Assembly: GCA_949358305.1 (NCBI GenBank)
Contig: OX442314.1
Coordinates: forward strand, 39,591,081-39,655,080
Length of the DNA stretch: 64,000 bases
Origin: Strigamia acuminata
Taxonomy: Eukaryota > Arthropoda > Chilopoda > Geophilomorpha > Linotaeniidae
Direction of reading: 5' to 3'
Shown: positions 33,151-42,779 of the stretch, one piece after another
How positions within the stretch are numbered: the stretch's first letter is position 1
Layout of the letters: the number at the start of each line of letters is the position of its first letter
Made by a program: the position numbers and the translations under genes
The notes under the pieces: model-generated
The model's input: only the letters and a program-made list of their open reading frames with translations
Databases searched by the model: none
What the model was told of the DNA's origin: nothing

Positions 33151-33619
33151 CTCTATTGAATGGTCTACACTGTTGTACGTACAGTATGTCAACAAACTCG
33201 CGGTTGTTCTCGTTTTACAAGTCTCAACACTGGGGAGTGAGATGTTGTCCTACTTTTGCCCTTTCCTTAACAACTTTCCTTGACCCCTGTTTTAATTCCC
33301 AACATCCCCATTTTAACTGGAGGTTAATTCCAATGGGTACAACAATTGGTAAGCCCAGTTTATTGCTTTATTTTTCCCCATTTCCACTGGACTTACAATG
33401 TGTTATCTATAATGCCCGTTTCCCACATTTGCAATTTTTTTGATTTTCCTCTTTGATCATGGCGATGTTTCCAATTTCGAACTTTTTTGATTGATTCACT
33501 TGATGAAACGAGTGCAGATCTAGCAGAGGCTCTTTCTTACGTCTTCACCAGAATGAGTTTATCAGATTATTTAGATATCTCTACAGCTTTGTAACATTCA
33601 TCTCGTGTTCTTGCTCTAT
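33151..33619. other. Intergenic stretch, nothing recognised
   Basis: AT-rich unique-looking DNA between the satellite-bearing repeat and the segmental duplication. No gene or repeat was recognised. Confidence 0.5.
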
Positions 33620-33830
33620 TGCTGTCGGTATCGTTGCCAGCCGGAATATTTAGAAACTCTTATCGCTCGATTATTTGTATCGCTTTCGTTGCCTATCTGT
33701 TCACTGCTCATTACATCGTACAACATAGCAGATTTGAACTTTCCATCATGTGTTGGGGTTATCCGCAACGCTTCTAATGCCTTACATCGTTGTCGTTGTT
33801 GTGTGTAAAAATACTGGAGATTAGAATAAA

Positions 33831-34046
33831 TTACCGTAAAGACACCTCTTCATCGCAGTCTTTGTCGTATCCCATTATTATGTTTCGTCGAACAGTAGAC
33901 GACAACACTGGAAAAATAGTGCGCTGAATTTCCGCTAGAGGGATGTCAATATTCGCCATATTTTTTATTTCGATTTCTACGTGTCGATGTAATTTTTGGA
34001 GTCCTATTCGATCTCTATCACTGGTGACTAGGGATAAATTAATCAA
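33831..34046 (-). CDS. Conserved small ORF in segmental duplication, unit 1
   Basis: 71 codons with the counterpart at 35,985-36,227. The shared core (HRH[V/I]EI[E/K]IKNMANIDIPLAEI) and the C-terminus (YDKDCDEE[V/M]SLR) are kept through the stop in both copies. No family is recognised. It could be the last exon of a gene duplicated with the segment, or part of an old element. Frame preservation in both copies is the only support. Confidence 0.35.
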   Translation of the reverse strand: MINLSLVTSDRDRIGLQKLHRHVEIEIKNMANIDIPLAEIQRTIFPVLSSTVRRNIIMGYDKDCDEEVSLR

Positions 34047-34291
34047 ATTGACAGGAATCTATTTTCTAACACTATTTTGTCGCCTCATTTCTTTTGTAAA
34101 CGAGTGATTGCAATGTTATAGTTGCCCGTTGTGATTAATACTTACTGTAATTCTTTTTTGATAACACCGACGGGTTTGTTGGCCACAGACACTTTGGGGC
34201 TGGTGTAGTAACATTTTACAGCCTCTGAAATAGTAAGGAGTTAACATCTGATTTTTTGCTACATATGTCTAGCAAAAAGTGTATTTCGCCG

Positions 34292-34681
34292 TTAGTTGTC
34301 TACTTGTCGCATTTCGTCACATTCGACGAGCGCGCGATGCAATTTAGCCGAACGAACTTTGCCAAATTTGTTGGTCAGTGATTTCAAATTTCGTGCGATT
34401 ATAGCTCGATCTTCAGGCTTGAAGGACCGACGAGTTTGTTTTTCCTCCCAGAATGAATACGACGGTGGTGAGTCGACGACCTCGATAGCCATGGAGTTGT
34501 CATTGTCGTTGCTATCTGAGGCGTTTTCGTTGTCTGTGGCGTTTTCCTTGTCTGTGGCGATTGTGGTGACCGTCTCTTCTGGTCCGTCTTGGACGTTGCT
34601 GGAGAACATCAGTTCGATTTCTTTGTCGCTTAGGTTTATTGGCTTACTTTTATGGTTGCTGCTCGTGTGCGTTTGTTCCAT
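34292..34681 (-). CDS. Small acidic protein, unknown family
   Basis: 129 residues from an ATG (34,679-34,681). Just upstream on the minus strand is TTGTTGCAG, a possible splice acceptor, so this may be an exon whose frame starts earlier. The middle is rich in Asn, Asp, Glu and Thr; the C-terminal part (RSFKPEDRAIIARNLKSLTN) is basic and helix-like and vaguely recalls the C-terminal motif of some transposon-derived proteins. It lies in the part of unit 1 absent from unit 2. I do not assign a function. Confidence 0.4.
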   Translation of the reverse strand: MEQTHTSSNHKSKPINLSDKEIELMFSSNVQDGPEETVTTIATDKENATDNENASDSNDNDNSMAIEVVDSPPSYSFWEEKQTRRSFKPEDRAIIARNLKSLTNKFGKVRSAKLHRALVECDEMRQVDN

Positions 34682-35984
34682 GATGATTTTCTGCAACAAT
34701 TTAAACGTTTTGTCTAATTTAATGTTTTGGTTGGTCAGGAGAGATCAATGAAAGAAGTGAAATGTACCTTGGTGCGGGATATGAGGAGAGAGGAGTCAGC
34801 AACGACCTTCACTCGTTGGAGGTTCATTTGAGAGTGGTCTGCTAAACCTAAATGCCCCCAGTTTGAGCTTTTAACATGTGGTCCCCTTTAGTGTTGCCTT
34901 GTTTTATTGTGGAGTGGCGTTGGGGTTGTTTGTTTATTTTATTTTATCTGCAGGGTGATCATGCAGGTCCAATCCTGCATGATTACTTCTGCAGGATCAT
35001 CCTGCAACGTATGGCACCAAATACCTGCAAAGATTCCTGCAAGATTTTCTGCCTAGTGCTTCCTGCACGTCTTGCAGTGTCTTGCAAGAACATTTTTATA
35101 AGGATAACGGCTATTTGTAAACTTTCAAAGACAGATTTCTTAATTTTCGGTATGTTTCCACGCACATGATTTTTAATATACGTGGTCACTAATCATTTGC
35201 TGGGGTTGTAATTCTAAAGAATAATAATGATATGATGGGCTAATTTTACACTACTACTATTTCTAATTTAAACATTTTATGCTAGATAAAATGTTTTATG
35301 TTGTGCTTTGCATTAATTTGTGAATGATTTGTAAACCTACGTTTTATAATTTGATCTAATTGTCCAAGCAGGTGCATTTTTTGGAGGACATGAAGTAGAA
35401 TATTTGGCAACTATTAATCGGTTTTATCACTGCTGAATCCACGTTTGCAATGTCAACATATTGACACTTGAAATCTATATTTATCAGTGTGTCATGAGTT
35501 TTTCAAAAGAGGTCATGTACTCTGAGAAATTGTTAATTCTATTTCTGCTTTTAAGAAAATGTTAATTGCCTCTATTGGCCAAACCGAATCACGTGGTTAT
35601 GCCAGCAAAATTGTACGGTAAAATTAATTTGCATACCTTTGTTTCAACTGCGGCAGTGAGGTGATAGCGAATGATGCCGTCAAAATTTCTCTCGTTTGTT
35701 TTTTTCCTGTATAAACAACACAATCGCCTGATGTCATACAACATTTTTAAAGTAGGCTAATTAAAACAAATAATCGTTGCCATCATTGCTATCGTCGGCA
35801 TCGTTGCCAGCCGGAATATTTAGAAACTCTTATCGCCCGATTATTTGTATCGCTTTCGTTGCCTATCTGTTCACTGCTCATTACATTGTACAACATACAT
35901 CATGTGTTGGGGTTAACCGCAACGCTTCTAATGCCTTAAATCGTCGTTGTTGTTCTGTTTAAAAATACTGGAGATTAGAATAAA

Positions 35985-36227
35985 TTACCGTAAAGACATT
36001 TCTTCATCGCAATCTTTGTCGTATTCCATTATTATGTTACGTGGAACAGCAAACAACAACACTGGAAAAATAGTGCGCTGAATTTCCGCTAGAGGGATGT
36101 CAATATTTGCCATATTTTTTATTTTGATTTCTATGTGTCGATGTAATTTTTGGAGTTCTATTCGATATCGATCACTGGTGACTAGGGGTAAATTAATCAA
36201 ATTAGACAGGAATCTATTTTCTAACAC
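35985..36227 (-). CDS. Conserved small ORF in segmental duplication, unit 2
   Basis: 80 codons, aligned with 33,831-34,046. The N-terminal extension here (MLENRFLSNLINL) may also exist in unit 1, where a small indel breaks the frame. Unknown family; see the unit 1 copy. Confidence 0.35.
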   Translation of the reverse strand: MLENRFLSNLINLPLVTSDRYRIELQKLHRHIEIKIKNMANIDIPLAEIQRTIFPVLLFAVPRNIIMEYDKDCDEEMSLR

Positions 36228-36606
36228 TATTTTGTCGCCTCATTTCTTTTGTAAACGAGTGATTCTTTTTTGATTACACCGACAGGTTTGTTGGCTACAG
36301 ACACTTTGGGGCTGGTGTAGTAACATTTTACAGCCTCTGAAATAGTAAAGAGTTAACATCTGATTTTTGGCTAGATGTCGGCTATTTGTAAACTTTCAAA
36401 GACAGATTTCTTAATTTTCGGTATGTTTTCACGCACATAATTTTTAATATACGTGGTCACTAATCATTCGCTGGGGTTGTAATTCTAAAGAATAATAATG
36501 ATATGATGGGCTAATTTTACACTGCTACTACTTCTAATTTAAGCATTTTGTGCTTGATTCAATGTTTTATGTTGCGCTATGCATTAATTTGAGAATGATG
36601 TGTAAA

Positions 36607-37966
36607 CCTAAAGGCGCGTTTACAATGTCGTGGAATTTTGCTAGCAAAGTGGTCACAGGAATTTTACCTGAGATTCAATCTGGGAACGTGATAATCCTTT
36701 CTTTGACATTTTTACACAAGCAAACGAAAAGCAGATGAAAAGCTTTTGTCTGTTCGAAATGAAATGAAGTGAAGTGGGCGGAGCTAATATCTTACCATCT
36801 TTGTTCAGTCTTGTAGCAATTGCTGTCCAAGTGTTTTCTCTGAGGAACTTATCCCTGTACTGCTTAAGATGAATGTTGAACAGGCAGGCTTTTTCCTCTA
36901 CCAATTGAAGTAAAGAGAATTCATTCTCTTCAGTCCACCTAGTGCAGGCTGCCATTTTGTTTAGGTGTGGTTAGGTGATTGTTTTACTTCAAGTCTTTCC
37001 CATGGTGGAAGTGTTAAGTTGGAATAAAATGTTTTCGGCATTTCGGAAAATTAGTTGCCTGGATATTTTCACCACACGTGCAATCGTTTTCGTACACTCG
37101 TTTATCTCAAAACACGACAACACTCAAAAGTGGACAATTACATCTATTTTTTCAGTATTTGCACTTTGGATTACTAGCAGTTGCAAAACTTTCTTATTTT
37201 CTTCAGTGATGTGAGAGTATTTGACGTCACACTAGACTGTCCTTTGCAACACCAGTAAAATTTAATGCCGAAATATCTAAGTTGTGACGTTTGTCGGTTT
37301 GATTTGTAATTTTGATGTACTCACTGGTAATAAATTTTAATTTTATTTTGCACTGGTTCCACAGCCACACACGATTTTTACGGTGATTTCCAATTTCACC
37401 AAATTCGGATATTATTTTGGCCCATAAACTGTTTTCTGTAGCACCAGTGGAATTTAATGCCGAAATATCTAATTTGTGGCGAATTAAGTAGTCAGCAATT
37501 TGCTTCGGTAATTGTTTTTCATCAATTATTTCCCATGGTGGAAGTGTTAACTTGGAATAAATTTTTTTTGGCATTTTGTTGTCTGGATATTTTCACCACG
37601 ACACTCTGCCTCACTTCCGGTTCCAGCTATTATGGCAGTATTATGGGATATCCCCTAGCGGAATGCATGGAGAACTCTATAGCCAGCAAGCAGAAGTATT
37701 GTTTTGGAAGCGATTTTCTTTACGAATTGTTTAGTTTTGCCACAATTAGGCAAATTTTAAACAAGAATGTTGTTTTATTGGAATTTTTAAATGAAAACTT
37801 CCATGTCCCTGCGCGTTTCTCATTGGCCTATGCATGCGAAATGCTGAAAAAGTTGACTTGAAGTCAACTTGGAAATTTAGCGTGCGAACTGGTGCAAAGC
37901 AAAATTTCGCGAGCGGTCGCTTCATTTCAAACCACACTTTGCGACATTGTAAACGAGCCTTTAGTT
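36607..37966. mobile_element. DNA transposon with terminal inverted repeats, MADF-like gene remnants
   Basis: The left end reads AAGGCGCGTTTACAATGTCG and the right end is its near-perfect complement (CGACATTGTAAACGAGCCTT). Unit 1 of the segmental duplication has the uninterrupted sequence GTAAACCTACGTTTTATAAT at the same place, so this is a true insertion. The most economical target duplication is TA. Inside are minus-strand pieces of a MADF-type DNA-binding protein and an internal duplication (36,985-37,075 compared with 37,530-37,600). A MADF/SANT-like second protein is typical of PIF/Harbinger elements, but a 3-bp TWA duplication is not evident, so the superfamily is open. No transposase is seen, so it is non-autonomous. 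Confidence 0.8.
36798..36955 (-). pseudogene. MADF/SANT-like DNA-binding exon in the transposon
   Basis: From ATG 36,955 the minus strand reads MAACTRWTEENEFSLLQLVE, then QYRDKFLRENTWTAIATRLN, the order of a MADF-like trihelix domain (acidic start, central Tyr-Arg, Trp, closing helix). It ends near a GTAAGA splice donor (about 36,798). A second open stretch on the same strand (37,227-37,574) has two copies of a LDISALN[S/F]TG motif and may be another part of the same gene. Confidence 0.5.
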
Positions 37967-38149
37967 TTATAATTTGATCTAATTGTCCAAGCAGGTTGCT
38001 ATTTTAGGAGGATGTGAAGTAGAATATTTGGCAACTATTAATCGGTTTTGTCACTGCTGAATTCATGTTTGCAATATCACTTGAAATCTATATTTATCAG
38101 TGTGTCATGGCTTGATTGAGGCAAAAAAAAATTATGTGTACTATACCCC

Positions 38150-38769
38150 CATTCCTGGATGCATTTATGGTGGAAGTGGAAAGTATGTTGACAGTTTAAC
38201 AGGTTTACACTTTGTCCTTGTATTGCGTCTAAGTAAAGGATACATTTCATATCCATTGCAGTTAAAAGAATTTTAGGAACTAGTTCCTGCTCTTGCACTG
38301 GTTAAAGTTGTGGTGGAGGCTGCCACGAATCTAAGCACGACCACTGCAAGGCGCAACACCTCCCCATCAGTCGTTGCATCTGATGAAGTTGAGCTGGCTG
38401 CAGTGGTGGCAATTGGGCTGCTTCTTGTGGTGGCAATTGGGCTGCTCCTTGTGGTGGCAATTGGGCTGCTCCTTGTGGTGGCAATTGGGCTGCACCTTGT
38501 GGTGGCAATTGGGCTGCTCCTTGTGGTGGTGATTGGGCTGCTCGTTGTGCTAGCTGTACAGGTGGAAGCAGTTCGTTTAGCATATTCTGCTGCTCATCTA
38601 CCAGCATTTCAAGATCCTGTATATGATGTTGTAAAATCAAAACTTGTGCCTGAAGGTTCTCTTTCTCTTCATTTTGACTGTTCCTGGTTGCTAGCACGTA
38701 GTTGAAAGCGTAATGCAGCTCCTCGTATGTAGGGCCATGTTCGACCCACTGCGCTGGAGTTGGTGGCAA
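38150..38769 (-). pseudogene. RING-finger protein remnant with PPQGAAQL repeats
   Basis: A minus-strand frame opens at about 38,769 with a helical, probably coiled-coil part (about 55 residues), followed by six copies of an 8-residue PPQGAAQL repeat encoded by a 24-bp minisatellite. An in-frame stop at 38,302-38,304 is followed, still in frame, by KCILYLDAIQGQSVNLLNCQ and HTFHFHHKCIQEW, which is a RING-H2-like pattern. One zinc ligand is missing (Cys to Tyr in CILYLD), and the frame then ends before the last Cys pair. RING proteins are usually ubiquitin ligases. The lost Cys and the stop make this a likely pseudogene, though the stop could lie in an unseen intron. Confidence 0.5.
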
Positions 38770-38949
38770 GTCTGGGTTTGGTGGAGGTGGAGGTGGATCT
38801 GCTAGGTTGGAAGGTGCAGAAAGCGCAAAGAATCTTCATTTTGCACATTTATTATTGCTTTCTTGTCTCCTAAAAATTTGGGAAGTGGAATATAAGTTCT
38901 TTCAGCTAATGGGTGATATCTACCAATATTTATATGCATCTCTACTAGG

Positions 38950-39115
38950 CATGACAACGGGACCGGGATATTCCCGGTCCCGCTCTCAGTTTCGGTCCCG
39001 TAGCGGGATACGGGACGGATCGGGAACAGAATTTTTAATATTACGGGATTCGGGACGGGACGGGTCCAAAAAATTTGGGACACAGGACGGAACGAGACTG
39101 GCGGACTTTCAGGGC
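38950..39115. repeat. Dispersed CGGGAC-rich repeat
   Basis: Closely spaced CGGGAC/CGGGAT words with a small hairpin (ACCGGGATATTCCCGGT at 38,964-38,980). The closing text ACGGAACGAGACTGGCGG corresponds to ACGGAACGGGACTGGCGG near 27,436, so this is a copy of the same dispersed repeat. Confidence 0.6.
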
Positions 39116-39377
39116 GCGAGACAGGTTTATGCCCGTCGACGCACGTTTTTTAAAAAAGACGGTTTTTTTTCAATTATTTGGTCTTAAAAAAGTTAGGCCA
39201 GTGTGTTACCAGTAGTAACACACTTTATATGCTAATCAATGTCCAATGTCGAATCCAATGCCATGAATTAAAATAAGTACAAATTTATTTAGTCTAAAAT
39301 CAAACTATTTTATTTATTATTACTTTAAAATTTTAAAATTACAAATTATAAAATAAACGATAAAAATATATTCCGAG

Positions 39378-40071
39378 TTGCAAGTGGATTTTTGTCCTTG
39401 GCTTGACACTCGCCGTTCGGCACTAAAAAATTGAAAATTACTTTTCAATGAAAAATTCTTATTGCAAACATTGCAAGGAAATGTCTCGATGCTGCGATTG
39501 TGTCGCAGCAAGGCATCTTTGCGTATGAAAACATTTGAACAAATTGCACACTTGAATGTGCTTTTTGAAAGAGTATTTGAATGAAGAAAATGCCTTTTTA
39601 AAGTAGAATTACAAGAAAAAATTTTATGACAGTACTCACACGAAAGTTCTTTCTGTCCACCTCCAATTTGTTGCACTAATGTTATAGGAGATGCACTAAA
39701 GAAAGATGGGGGATTGATGATGCTGCTTGTTCCTGCTTGGTGCAAATCTGGTTGGTAGTGGAAAACAGGAACTGGAGATACTCACATGATAACAATGGAT
39801 TGCATGTTTGAGATGACACTGGTTGAGACTGATTGACACAGGTTGGAGATGACACAAGTTGAGACTGGTTGACATAGGTTGGAGATGGCACAAGTTGAGA
39901 TTTGAGCTCAGCATATTATGGCCCATTCTCTATCTATTGCGAAGGTGTTGGTGGTGTCAATGGTAATGGCATCAATGGTGATAGCTCAGGATTTGGCGTA
40001 GGATTTAGTGGAGGATGGTCTCCTACTCCCATCATTATTTCATCCCATTGGTCAAATATGTTTCGAAGCAC
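39378..40071 (-). pseudogene. C2H2 zinc-finger gene remnant (3' part)
   Basis: Minus-strand order: a Pro-rich acidic stretch starting after a splice-acceptor-like TTTTTACAAG (about 40,072) with IFDQWDEIMMGVGDHPPLNP; a region with three or four 30-bp-type repeats (CACAGGTTGGAGATGACAC); then two C2H2 fingers (CEYCHKIF...RHFLHS and CAICSNVF...RHNRSI) and a third whose His pair is lost (CNVCNKNF...). In-frame stops separate the first part from the fingers. C2H2 fingers bind DNA. It is either a decayed gene or one with introns that I cannot place. Confidence 0.5.
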
Positions 40072-40189
40072 TTGTAAAAATAAAACAATTCATTCAATAT
40101 ATGAATGTTTAAAGCACAATAAATGTTCTGTACATAACCACTCATGTATTTTCTATTCCCACATCAAAATTCACACAAGTCCCAAAATA

Positions 40190-40497
40190 ATTTTTTTTTT
40201 ACTATATCAAAGAGTTCAGTTTCGTTTTCGTATTTTGCTCTTCTTTCATGTATCAAAAATGTCGTCCCAGCATTGGTCTTTTTCAGCCAACCATTGTCCC
40301 TTATCCAATCGCATCCCAGAAGGACGAAACAGGAAGGAGATTGTAGTACCGAGAAATGAATCCATTGGCATCCAGTTTCCAAGCTCTGGTCGAAGTCCAC
40401 TATATCTATTGGAGTGTGAATGACGAAAGGACGTGTAAAATCGGGCATAAGTAGCACGATCCCATAAGCAAGTTGATTCTTCAGAGTGCCGTACATT
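40190..40497 (-). pseudogene. Ty3/gypsy RT-RNase H fragment
   Basis: The minus-strand open stretch contains VLLMPDFTRPFVIHT, the RT/RNase H connection typical of gypsy pol (L-x-x-PDF-x-x-PF-x-[VI]-x-TD), preceded by LKNQLAYG. The following Asp of the RNase H active site (TDAS) is replaced by Pro-Ile and similarity then fades. A small isolated fragment. Confidence 0.6.
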
Positions 40498-40539
40498 TTC
40501 TGCAGAACGAGTGTCCGTCAGAGCATTGCATCATATCCT

Positions 40540-40790
40540 GGAAAATGACATTGATTACAACAAAATCTTTGAAATGTTCAAATTTTCAACATTATTGCGA
40601 AATGTGACGTCTGGAACTCAATCCTATCTGAAATCCGCATTCGGTTTGAATTGAATGCGGATAGGATTGGATAGAACGCCATTTTTTTTCCGGATAGGAT
40701 TGAATAATCAATTTACCCATTCGCAATTTTTTGAATTGGATCGGATTTTTTTAAAAAAACCGATTCAAACCGATTCAAACCCACCCTTAG
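40540..40790. repeat. Imperfect inverted text with GGATAGGATTG repeats
   Basis: GGATAGGATTG recurs and pairs with CAATCCTATC on the other side of a short loop (40,618-40,665), then AAACCGATTCAAACC is repeated twice. It is probably a small foldback element. Confidence 0.45.
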
Positions 40791-41156
40791 TTTTGATGGC
40801 CTCAAAATTAATCGCCTTTTCTTTATTACCGATCTATGATCATCGCTGTGTAAGGTTTGGGGTCTTTATCATTCTTTATTATTATTATTATTAAATTGTT
40901 TGAAATGATACCTGCATTTTTGTTATTTGAAGTGTGTTAATATATTATGTCATGTGCGTCATTTATTGTATTGTTCTCTCATGTATTAGTTTTCTTTTTA
41001 GAATCAAAGCCTTATGTAGTTCAGTGTCTATATGCTTTTCAAACAGTAAACACTAAAAACAATTTGTGTGCCCAAAAAGAAGTTTATTTTATTTCTTTTC
41101 TGTTGGTTTTCACTAACCAACACGAACCCACTGAGAGCGGTACCGGATCATCACAC

Positions 41157-41174
41157 TGGTGTCAGAAGTGGGAT
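41157..41174 (+). other. Primer-binding site complementary to tRNA-Leu(CAA)
   Basis: TGGTGTCAGAAGTGGGAT is, from memory of animal tRNA sequences, the exact complement of the 18 3'-terminal bases of tRNA-Leu(CAA) including CCA. It lies directly after the probable LTR end, where the priming site of a gypsy retrotransposon should be. Confidence 0.85.
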
Positions 41175-41546
41175 GCGATACGAATAGATGCCGATTGATT
41201 GATTGCAATTGAAGCCATCCCAAGGATTCAACATTTGAAGAATTTAAGAACAATTAGACTATTTTGAAGAGAAAATATCCAGCAACAAGAAGAAAGAAGA
41301 AAGAAGAGAAGAACCTCCTACAGCTTGGAAGAACAGACAGCACTCATCAAGCAAGAATTTCAAGTTACTTTAAAAATCTTTTAGTGATATTTAAAGTAAG
41401 ATATATTTTCCTAGTTGATATAAGATTTTGCTTATTTGCTTATTTGATGTTTGCCAGCTAGAATTACTAAAACTTTTGCTTGATTTGAAGTGCTTTGCTT
41501 ACAATAGTATAGTTAGAAAATTAAGTAGAATAGTTCTTTAAACAAA

Positions 41547-41909
41547 ATGGCGGATAATGATGATAATGAAGCACCAGTTCGCCCGCATGTCGGAACTTTA
41601 ACCAATCTAGTTCCCTCGTTCTCAGGTGACGATGCAAAGCCGACGAAAGTAAAAGAATTCTTTAATAGGCTTGAACAAGTAGGAAAAATGGGAAATTGGG
41701 ATGATGATTTCTTGATTGGAGTTGCTAAATGTAGAATGCAAGGTGCAGCAGGTCATTATGTTTGGAATGAAGCAATTTTAATGGGAGTAGCAGATTACAA
41801 ACAGTTTAGAAAATTAGTCATAGATAGATTTGATAAGAAACGATATATTACTAAGATGGGATTATTTATGGATTGTAAACAAAAATTAAATGAGGACGTT
41901 GAGACCTAT
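41547..41909 (+). pseudogene. Gypsy Gag N-terminal part, truncated
   Basis: The ATG is preceded by ACAAA. The protein starts acidic (MADNDDNEAPVRPHVG), then follows the Retrotrans_gag pattern: FSGDDAKPTKVKEFFNRLEQ, KCRMQGAAGHYVW, FRKLVIDRFDKKRYI, and breaks off after KLNEDVETY, where the gag helix should continue. The frame runs a further 15 codons into the GC-rich DNA before a stop at 41,952-41,954; those codons are not gag. Confidence 0.75.
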
Positions 41910-42779
41910 CCTTCGGAAGCGAGTGCACCCGCAAAATCCGCACTTTGGGAGTGACTATTCCTCGGATTCCGGCCGGACCAAACTCTTCCGGAAAATGTCC
42001 GGGGGAATGCTGAGAGTGCCGATAGACGACATTCGATTTTATGTCGTGGATTTTTGTGCGGTTTGCGCCGTGTTTATTATTCGTACGAGATTTGGTATTT
42101 TCGCAGGGTTGTTGTCGCGCGAGATTCATCGGGGTAAAGCGAGTTCATCAACGACCTCGCCGGTGAATGTTGCTAAAAATCTGTGCAAGTGTTGTCAAAT
42201 ATTGCCGTGATTCGATGGAATTTTTGTCAGACATTGGGAAATTTTTTTTGACTTGTCCAACGCGCCAGTAAATCGAGCGTCCACACGCGCCCACATGCGT
42301 GAACAGTGCACTCGCCCTCCGCGCCCCGTCGGCGTAGGCGCCGGCCGTCCCCCCTTTCTCTCTCTCTCTCTCTCTTCCGCCCGGGAATCGCCCTTCCGCC
42401 CGTCACCGAATTTTGTCAATATCTGATAAATTTCCACAGAATTGCAGCGACATTGTACGGGATATTTCTGCCCGATTTGACGGACTTATGTAAAACATTG
42501 TTGAAATTCCGTGGAAATTTATAAAATATTGACAAAGGTTGGTGACCGACCCACGGCGCGTTGCGGCGCGGTCGGAGCACGCGACCCAATCCCCCCCCCC
42601 CCCCCCCTCCCCAAAAAACCACGCCCCGAGGAACCCCGAGGTTCGGTTTCCGACCGGGTCGCCTCTTGATCCGACCCGGGGCGCGTCACGGCGCGGTCGG
42701 AGGACGGCCCTCGCCCCCAAAAACCACACTCCGGGTCACGTGGTCTCGCACCCGACTCTCTCAGTTATCCCGTTACGGC
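41910..42779. other. Start of GC-rich half, no gene recognised
   Basis: No supported gene. It contains an imperfect foldback (42,411-42,538), a (CT)n run at 42,357-42,375 and a C-run of about 16 (42,590-42,606). The word CACGGCG...GCGCGGTCGG occurs at about 42,553 and 42,690, a short local duplication. Confidence 0.5.
42411..42538. repeat. Imperfect long hairpin (foldback), about 128 bp
   Basis: TTGTCAATATCTGATAAATT at the left pairs with the complement of AATTTATAAAATATTGACAA at the right with about two mismatches. The next inner parts (GAATTGCAGCGACATTGTA compared with TACATAAG...AACATTGTTGAAATTC) are also partly complementary. It could be a MITE or a foldback transcript. Confidence 0.6.

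Larger units (their letters stand above)
33620..35497. repeat. Tandem segmental duplication, unit 1
   Basis: It shares with unit 2 (35,786-38,109) three blocks in the same order: 33,620-34,275, about 35,105-35,340 and 35,340-35,497. Unit 1 alone has 34,275-35,105, which holds a small minus-strand ORF and a stretch with repeated CCTGCA. Unit 2 alone has a DNA transposon. The two units are diverged by point changes and small indels, so the duplication is not very recent. Confidence 0.85.
35786..38109. repeat. Tandem segmental duplication, unit 2
   Basis: The counterpart of unit 1, with the same start (ATCGTTGCCAGCCGGAATAT at about 35,809) and end (TATATTTATCAGTGTGTCATG). It is interrupted by a DNA transposon at 36,607-37,966 for which unit 1 supplies the empty site. 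Confidence 0.85.
40934..41909 (+). mobile_element. Ty3/gypsy element, 5' end only, truncated at the composition junction
   Basis: A candidate LTR (about 40,934-41,155, TGTGTT...ATCACA) is followed by a primer-binding site and an untranslated leader, then a gag gene that stops matching at about 41,909. The LTR's left edge is a guess from the TG dinucleotide because no second LTR is present. All of pol and the 3' LTR are missing; the sequence switches abruptly to GC-rich DNA. Confidence 0.75.

Noticed and set aside
30993-33443. 816-codon plus-strand and 717-codon minus-strand open frames
   Set aside because: Both are products of the 57-bp satellite, whose length is a multiple of three and which lacks stops in these frames; no start context, signal or domain.
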